From CAVTYH01 sp963738835 (GTDB taxonomy: Bacteria > Planctomycetota > Planctomycetia > Pirellulales > JADZDJ01), in the NCBI GenBank assembly GCA_963738835.1, contig CAVTYH010000001.1, positions 992,001 through 1,056,000 of the forward strand: a DNA stretch of 64,000 bases, given 5' to 3'. This document shows positions 57,766-64,000 of the stretch, one piece after another. The notes under the pieces were generated by a model, which was not told where the DNA came from, did no database searches, and saw only the letters and a program-made list of their open reading frames with translations. Numbering within the stretch: position 1 is the first letter of the stretch; the number at the start of each line of letters is the position of its first letter. The translations under genes and the position numbers were made by a program.

Positions 57766-58752
57766 ATGATGAACATCGCACCATCGAAGGGCGGTCAAGA
57801 GCGAGATTTCCGCCACGTTCTGCGGTCAGCACATTTCTTAGTGCTGGCAGCAGTGTGCGTCTTGCTGTTGATTCTGGGGGGATGCGACCGCGAGAAATCC
57901 ACGCTTGGCACGCTCGATCTCGTTTGGGGCCGCCGCGGATTATCGGATGGACGCTTCCAAAAACCGAGGGCAATGGCGATCGATAAGAACGATCATCTCT
58001 ACATCGTTGATATGACAGCCCGCATTCAGGTGTTCGATGCCGATGGCAACTTTATCCGCTCGTGGCAAACACCGGAACACGAGCACGGAAGACCGACTGG
58101 GCTATCGATCGATCGTGATGGCAATTTAGCGGTTGCCGATACGCATTATTTTCGCGTGCTGTTCTACACGCCCGAAGGTGTGTTGTTGACCGATCGAACC
58201 CTGGGCGGCACAAAAGGCAGCGGGCCGGGTGAATTCGGTCTGGTGACCGACATCGTCGAAGACAAGGAGGGCAACTATTATGTGTCGGAATACGGTGAAT
58301 TTGATCGGGTTCAAAAATTCACACACGACGGCAAATTTATTCTGCAATGGGGCAGCCACGGCGATGCGCCCGGCCAGTTTTCACGTCCGCAAGGTTTGGC
58401 CATCGACGATCAGGACCACATTTGGGTAGCCGACGCCTGCAATCACCGCATTCAGGTGTTCGATAACGAGGGACATTTGCTGACGATGTGGGGACAAGAA
58501 GGGACCGCGCTCGGCCAATTGTCTTATCCCTACAATCTGGCCTTTGACGACGAAGGACATATTTACGTTTGCGAGTTTGGCAATCACCGCGTCCAGAAAT
58601 TCACGCTTGACGGAAAGTCGCTCGGTTCATGGGGTAGTGCGGGCAGCGAGGAAGGGCAACTGTTCAATCCTTGGGCACTGGTGCGCGATAGCCAAGGCCG
58701 AATTCACGTGCTCGACAGCTACAACCACCGAGTGCAGCGCGTTCGGATGTAG
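57766..58752 (+). CDS. NHL-repeat (six-bladed propeller) lipoprotein
   Basis: 328 residues. A short basic head and lipoprotein signal (LVLAAVCVLLLILGGC) precede NHL repeats of about 45-50 residues: RPTGLSIDRDGNLAVADTHY, RPQGLAIDDQDHIWVADACN, YPYNLAFDDEGHIYVCEFGN and NPWALVRDSQGRIHVLDSYN. A beta propeller on the outside of the cell envelope follows; the function is not predictable. ATGs at 57766 and 57769 are both possible starts. The VWA gene begins nine bases after its stop. Confidence 0.88.
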   Translation: MMNIAPSKGGQERDFRHVLRSAHFLVLAAVCVLLLILGGCDREKSTLGTLDLVWGRRGLSDGRFQKPRAMAIDKNDHLYIVDMTARIQVFDADGNFIRSWQTPEHEHGRPTGLSIDRDGNLAVADTHYFRVLFYTPEGVLLTDRTLGGTKGSGPGEFGLVTDIVEDKEGNYYVSEYGEFDRVQKFTHDGKFILQWGSHGDAPGQFSRPQGLAIDDQDHIWVADACNHRIQVFDNEGHLLTMWGQEGTALGQLSYPYNLAFDDEGHIYVCEFGNHRVQKFTLDGKSLGSWGSAGSEEGQLFNPWALVRDSQGRIHVLDSYNHRVQRVRM

Positions 58753-58761
58753 GTGCAATTG

Positions 58762-61700
58762 ATGTTTGGCTTACGTGTCACTTTCGATTCTCCCGGCTGG
58801 CTGCTTTTGCTGCTCGGGCTGCCACTGCTGTGGTGGTTCAGCTTCCGCAGCATTTCTGGGCTTGGGCCGATTCGGCGGTGGTTTGTGTTGGGGCTGCGGA
58901 CGGCAGTCCTGACGCTTATCGTGCTGTCGCTCGCGGAAATCCGACTGGTTCGAACCAGTGAAAAGCTGACGGTCATCTATTTGCTGGATGAGTCGGTCAG
59001 CATTCCGGAAGAGCAGCGGCGGGCGATGGTTGATTGGATCAACGCCGACATCAAAAAACACCGTCACAAAGACCGCGAAGATCGGGCGGGGGTGGTCATT
59101 TTTGGGCGCGATGCGGCGCTCGAGCATCCGCCGTTTGATGACGACATTCAAATCAGTCGCACGGCCGAGACACGCATTGAAACCGACCACACCAATATCG
59201 CCGGCGCACTGAAATTGGCGATGGCATCGTTCCCCGAGGATGCCGCCAAACGAGTGGTCATCGTCACCGATGGCAACGAAAACCTCGGCAATGCGATGGA
59301 ACAAGCCCGCTCGATGGCCGAAGCCGGAGTGGGAATCGACGTTGTGCCAATTCGCTATCAGGCAAAAGCCGATGTAGCGGTAGAGCGCGTCACCATTCCG
59401 CCCGATGTGAATCGAGGTCAGCCATTCGACGTGCGAGTGGTGCTCAACAACACTGCCACGGCAACGCAAAAATCCAGCGGAAACGTAAAAGGCCAAATCG
59501 AAATCACGCGCAAGACCGGCGACTCGGAAAAAGTATTGGCCCGTCAGCCGGTGGAGCTAGAGCCCGGCAAACGAGTTTTCAATATGCGTGAGGAAATCGA
59601 TTCCCCCGATTTTTACACCTATGAAGCCCGCTTCGTTCCCGATGACCCTGCGCAAGATGCAGTGGCCGCGAACAATCGAGCCACGACATTCACTCACGTC
59701 CGCGGGCAGGGGCAGGTACTGCTCATCGAAGATTCCGAGAATAAGGGGGAGTTCGATCATTTGGTCGAAGCGGCTGCGCAAAGAAAATTTGCAAGTGACG
59801 GTGAGATCGAGTGATGAGTTGTTCGCGTCGCTGGCCGAATTGCAGCCGTTCGATACCGTCATTCTGGCGAACGTCCCGCGCGAAGATTTCAGTGAAGCGC
59901 AAATCAAAATGCTCGTGCGCAACACGCAGCAAATGGGCTCCGGGCTGGTAATGCTGGGCGGACCGAACAGTTTCGGCGCCGGCGGCTGGACCGGCACCGA
60001 CGTGGAAGAAGCGATGCCGGTTGACTTTCAGATCAAGAACAAGCAAGTCGTGCCCATTGGTGCGCTGGCGATGCTGATGCACGCCTCGGAAATGGCTGAC
60101 GGCAATCATTGGCAAAAGAAAATTGCCGATGCCGCGTTGGCTACGCTTGGTGGGCAAGATTACTGCGGCGTGATCCACTGGGAAGGGACCGATCAGTGGC
60201 TTTGGACGGCTGGGGGCAACGGCATCGCAAAGATCGGCGACGAAACGAACCGTGGTCGCATGAAAGCCCGCATCGATCGCATGGTTCCCGGCGATATGCC
60301 CGGCTTCGACAGTTCGCTGAAACAGATTTTGAACGACTTCAACAATCTGCCGCCCGAAGTCGCTGTGAAACATGCGATCTTGATTAGTGATGGCGACCCT
60401 TCACCGCCCCAGCCCAAGCGTGATTGCTGGCTTTCAAAAGGCAAAAATCAAAATCACCACTGTTGCCATTGGTCTTTTTGGCGGACACGGCCAAACGGAA
60501 CTGCGCTAAGATGCAGCAAATCGCTGCTGTCCACCGGCGGCAAGTACTACGAACCGACTTCGCCGAACGCGCTGCCGCGCATTTATCAAAAGGAAGCCCG
60601 CGTGGTTTCGCAGCCGCTGATCTTTGAACGCAAAGACGGCTTTCAACCGCAAATAACCTTCCCACACGAAATGCTCAAAGGCGTTGGCGACTCACTGCCG
60701 CCCATTACCGGTTACGTACTGACGAACAAAAAAGAAAATCCGCTGGTGGAAGTCGCCATGATTTCGCCTGTCGGACCCACGGCATCAACGGAAGCGAACC
60801 GCACAATTCTCGCCGGCTGGAATTATGGTCTGGGCAAAACCGTGGCCCTTACGACCGATGCCGGCAAACGCTGGGCAGCCGGTTGGAACGACTGGTCGAA
60901 CTACGACAAGCTGTACAGCCAGATTGTACGCTGGTCGATGCGCCCAGCGGCGATCAGGGCAAATTCACCGTGACCACCGATCTGGAAAACGGCAAAGTGC
61001 GCGTTACCGTCACGGCGCTCGATAAAAACGACGAGTTCCTCAATTTCCTCAGCATGAGCGGGAGCGTCGTCGGGCCTGATATGAAGCCGATCGATTTGAA
61101 AATCCGTCAGACAGCTCCCGGCCGTTACGTCGGCGAGTTCGATTCGCCGCAATCGGGCAGCTACTTTTTGATGTTGAACCCCGGCGCTGGCATGGCGCCG
61201 ATTCTTTCAGGCGTCAACGTACCATACTCGGCGGAGTATCTCGATCGTGAAACGAATGAAGGGCTAATTCACGGGCTCGCCAGTCTGCCGGCGAAGGGAA
61301 CGAACGAAGCGGGGCAGGTAATCGAAGATAAAAAAGGAACCGGTTTGCCGGCGCTGTTGGAGTTCGATACATATCGACACAATTTCGCGAAAGCCACCAG
61401 TAGCCAGGACATTTGGCACTTGCTGATGCTCGTGGCAGCGTGTTTGTTTTTCGCCGATGTGTTTGTTCGCCGTGTGCATGTCAGCTTCGAATGGTTGCCG
61501 CCGCTGTTAGGTCGGGTGCGCGATCGAATTCTGCGTCGCGAGCCAGAACCCGTGCAGGTGGAAGTCATCGAACGTTTGCGCAGCCGCAAAGCCGCCGTCG
61601 CCGCACAGATCGAAGAACGTCGCGCCGGGGCTCGCTTCGAACCTCCACCCGACGCCCCGGCGCCAGACATCGGAACGCTTTCCCAGGGCGGGGAAGGGCA

Positions 61701-61854
61701 GCGTGAGAAAGATAGTGGCGGTCGCGGCGGATCCGCATCACCGGGCGTCCCACCGCAATCAGAAGCCGAGAAAGCAGCCGACGACTACACCAGCCGCTTA
61801 CTCAAAGCCAAGAAAAAAGTCTGGGAAGACCGTGGCGATGAAGGACCAAAGTAA
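58762..61854 (+). CDS. Large VWA/glutamine-amidotransferase-like membrane protein (four or more frame breaks)
   Basis: About 1030 residues assembled from three frames. Two N-terminal membrane helices (WLLLLLGLPLLWWFSF and VLGLRTAVLTLIVLSLAEIR) lead to a VWA domain with the MIDAS motif DESVSIPEEQRRAMVDWINA and RVVIVTDGNENLGNAMEQAR, an Ig-like section, then a GATase1-like segment (FDTVILANVPREDFSEAQIK, then GLVMLGGPNSFGAGGW) and a second VWA-like part (AVKHAILISDGDPSPPQP). A C-terminal membrane helix (IWHLLMLVAACLFFADVFVR) precedes a charged tail. It resembles planctomycete BatA-like proteins. Breaks near 59775, 60415, 60530 and 60945. The function is probably protein-protein interaction in the envelope. 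Confidence 0.78.
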
Positions 61855-61906
61855 AACCGCTGCTGTGCTAGCTATTCGCAGCGGAGAGAAATTGGCCGCG
61901 CACCAA

Positions 61907-61934
61907 AAGCCCAGGGGTTGCAACTCATGGGCTT
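61907..61934. terminator. Palindromic repeat A, copy 5 (degenerate)
   Basis: AAGCCCAGGGGTTGCAACTC then ATGGGCTT: the right arm has two mismatches. It lies between the convergent VWA and S41 protease genes. Confidence 0.7.
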
Positions 61935-61948
61935 GAAGCGAATCGAAT

Positions 61949-63682
61949 TTATTTAACAGGCGGACGCCCATTTACCGCTGCGCCACTTGCCACTTGTTGA
62001 CGGGCGGCCTGAATACCGACGTTCAGGAACGTGTCGTCCGCTTTGCCAGTGCTGACTGGTTTAGTAATCTTGCCATCGATCGGCTTGGCGGCGGTATGAA
62101 CTTCCCAACCCTGATCCGGAGTCACGCCAACGTGACTGAATTGTAGCCCATTGGGCGAATAGAACTTTGCCGTGGTCAACCGCACGCCGGCGCCACCAAT
62201 CGACAGCGGGAAGATACCTTGCACAGAGCCTTTGCCGTAGCTGCGAACGCCGACGATCGTGGCCCGATGGTGATCGCGCAGTGCGCCGGCTAAAATCTCG
62301 GCGGCGCTAGCACTATCGCCGTCAATCAACACTACCAGCGGCACGCGCCAAGTTCCGGATGTATGAGCCGTGTAGTTGTAATCTTCACCGGGGCTGCGGC
62401 CGCGGGTGCTCACAATGCCGCCTTGATCGATGAACTTGTCGGCCACTTCGACGCCGGAGGTCAACAGGCCGCCGGGATTGCCGCGCAGGTCGATAATCAG
62501 CGTTCGCATGCCATCGCGGTGCAACTGATACAGCGCATTATCAATATCGCGACTCGTGGTCTTCTGGAAGCATGTCAGTTTGAGATAGCCAATGCCGAAA
62601 TCGGAATCGACAATTTTCACATCATCAACACTTGGCACATCGACGTGTTGCCGCTGCACAACCAAACGCCGCGGGGCTTCGTCGTCGGTGACCACTGTCA
62701 GTTCGGCGCTAGAGCCTTCCACGCCTTGCAGCAGCTCGGCTGCTTTATCGGTGTTCAAGTCCGCGGTAGAGCGTCCGCCAACACTCGTGATTTTGTCGCC
62801 CGGCTTAATTCCAGCCCGTTCTGCCGGACTGTTGTGAATGACATTGACGATCAGCAGCGCGCCTTCGGCCGCTTTAAGCTCCACGCCCAAGCCGACGAAA
62901 TTGCCTTCGATTTGCGAGTATAAGTCATTTAGCTGGCCGCTGGTCAGAAAGGCGCTGTATTCATCCAGTCCGCCCAGCATGCCGGCGGTGTATTCCAACA
63001 TCGTAGCGGCTGGCTTCAGCGCCAAATGCAACTGAGCCATTTGGGCTGCATTCCAAATTGCTGTGCGGGCGTCGTTCAGCGATCGCACCGGATGCTGCGC
63101 CTGCTGCTTTCGCAATTCGCGCAGGTACAGATCGACTCGATCCGGGTTCACCGGGCCAAGATTGTTTTCCTGAAACGCCTGGTCATGCAGGGCGATTTCC
63201 AAATCGTTCGTGCCGCGCGTCACGAGGGCCGCCCAGTCGGGATTTTGCACATAGTGCGATTGCAGTTTCGTGGCGGCGTCGGTGTACAACTCTAGTGCGT
63301 CGGTGTCGGAAAGCGACTTGGCATCCTTGCGGAAGCTGCTATCGGCATAGCGGCGACCGATGTCGAAGTGCATCTTGGCAACGTCAAGCCGCGCTTCGAG
63401 CTCTGGCAGCGGCTGGCCGTAATTCAACCGAGCCGTGTCTTCATACAAGGCGAAAGCTTCGGCCCAGCGACGCTGCGATTCTAGCGTGCGGCCTTGTTCC
63501 AAAGCGCCGGCGATCGACGTGGGCGCTACAACCGGTGCCGCAATCGCATTCGGAATGGCGACCGGCGTTTGGGTGGCCGCGGTCGGAGTAAGCGCCGGCC
63601 CTTGAGCGAAGGCCACCGACGACAGGAACGAAACGACAACACCCAACACCAGCGCATGAGCGCCGCGACTTAGCCGCATCAT
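61949..63682 (-). CDS. S41-family C-terminal processing peptidase with PDZ domain
   Basis: 577 residues. Signal peptide (ALVLGVVVSFLSSVAFAQGP), a Pro/Ala/Thr-rich segment, then a long helical N-domain (about residues 60-250), a PDZ domain (GLGVELKAAEGALLIVNVIH, GIKPGDKITSVGGRS) and the S41 protease core: IDLRGNPGGLLTSGVEVADK, VLIDGDSASAAEILAGALRD with the catalytic Ser, and VRSYGKGSVQGIFPLSIGGA with the catalytic Lys. It would degrade or trim exported proteins in the periplasm. The N-domain is larger than in E. coli Prc. No frame break. Confidence 0.92.
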   Translation of the reverse strand: MMRLSRGAHALVLGVVVSFLSSVAFAQGPALTPTAATQTPVAIPNAIAAPVVAPTSIAGALEQGRTLESQRRWAEAFALYEDTARLNYGQPLPELEARLDVAKMHFDIGRRYADSSFRKDAKSLSDTDALELYTDAATKLQSHYVQNPDWAALVTRGTNDLEIALHDQAFQENNLGPVNPDRVDLYLRELRKQQAQHPVRSLNDARTAIWNAAQMAQLHLALKPAATMLEYTAGMLGGLDEYSAFLTSGQLNDLYSQIEGNFVGLGVELKAAEGALLIVNVIHNSPAERAGIKPGDKITSVGGRSTADLNTDKAAELLQGVEGSSAELTVVTDDEAPRRLVVQRQHVDVPSVDDVKIVDSDFGIGYLKLTCFQKTTSRDIDNALYQLHRDGMRTLIIDLRGNPGGLLTSGVEVADKFIDQGGIVSTRGRSPGEDYNYTAHTSGTWRVPLVVLIDGDSASAAEILAGALRDHHRATIVGVRSYGKGSVQGIFPLSIGGAGVRLTTAKFYSPNGLQFSHVGVTPDQGWEVHTAAKPIDGKITKPVSTGKADDTFLNVGIQAARQQVASGAAVNGRPPVK

Positions 63683-64000
63683 GGAGATTTACCTGCTGTT
63701 GGTTGCGCCTAACCGACAGTCGTCCTGTACCGTCGCGGCGTGCACCCGGTCGATGGGCAGGTTATTGCTAGCGGCGTCCTGCGCGGCAACGAGAAATTCC
63801 GAAGCGGTTCAGCCACTTCGAGCCGGCCTGAAGGGAGTCAGGCCAGCGTCTCGACCTTGCAGTTATCGCATCATGCAATTTCCGAGCCGATGCACTAGGA
63901 AGGCTAAATTTGCGGGTCGCTCCATCGTGTGGATCTGGCCGCGAAGTTGGGTCTAGAATTCGTGGCCACGTGCAATATAGATCACGATTTAGAGCGCGTC
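63683..64000. other. Upstream region of the S41 protease, no gene seen
   Basis: 318 bases to the window edge. No frame here looks coding, and no tRNA, repeat A or B, or clear promoter was found. Confidence 0.5.

Overview
The window looks like chromosomal DNA of a planctomycete, probably a Pirellulales-type organism. Support: a giant DUF11 protein with the N-terminal ESLESRAMLS motif, PEP-CTERM and dockerin-type exported proteins, a HYExAFE protein, small proteins beginning with FTIRDLL or SVRTLLLL plus one membrane helix, a Tat-exported Gfo/Idh/MocA oxidoreductase, a YXWGXW-type protein, a Ser/Thr kinase and FHA, NHL and leucine-rich-repeat proteins. No phage, plasmid or CRISPR locus is visible. 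This placement is inference from gene content.

Layout. 1-2.2 kb: phosphate uptake (partial pstC, pstS, Pho-box-like repeat). 2.5-8.4 kb: RNase HII-like protein, TauE/SafE transporter, MscS-type channel, ECF-like sigma factor, ribosomal protein S1-like protein. 8.4-16 kb: small membrane proteins, tRNA-Arg(TCT), a decayed surface-protein gene, HYExAFE, tRNA-Val(GAC), a PEP-CTERM protein. 16-24 kb: HD phosphohydrolase, zinc-ribbon proteins, cytochrome-like protein, Ser/Thr kinase, ribbon-helix-helix protein, RNase P RNA, lipoprotein. 24.3-30.1 kb: type I restriction-modification (hsdM, hsdS, hsdR) with a REP-associated tyrosine transposase and its REP palindromes between hsdS and hsdR. 30-43 kb: radical SAM protein, FHA protein, RsgA, HflX, SDR, DUF11 giant, Gfo/Idh/MocA, RluA-type pseudouridine synthase, DapA-family lyase. 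43-46 kb: YXWGXW protein. 46.5-54.5 kb: the three pyruvate dehydrogenase subunits (lpd, aceE, aceF, all on the minus strand) with DUF486, LRR and DUF1990 genes around them. 54.8-63.7 kb: RNase Z-like protein, HemW, TIM-barrel isomerase, NHL lipoprotein, large VWA protein, S41 protease.

Two features cut across the window. First, many conserved genes are broken by 1-2 base indels. At eight sites restoring one GC unit to a GCGC run repairs the frame, so most breaks are probably sequence errors; I annotate such genes as single frame-repaired CDSs. Second, the intergenic DNA is rich in short repeats: a bidirectional-terminator-like palindrome (five copies), an AGGCTAAAGCCT palindrome, REP elements beside the transposase, clusters of GACAAAA elements, and 7-8 nt tandem arrays that lie against start codons and, once, form a long hairpin inside RNase P RNA.
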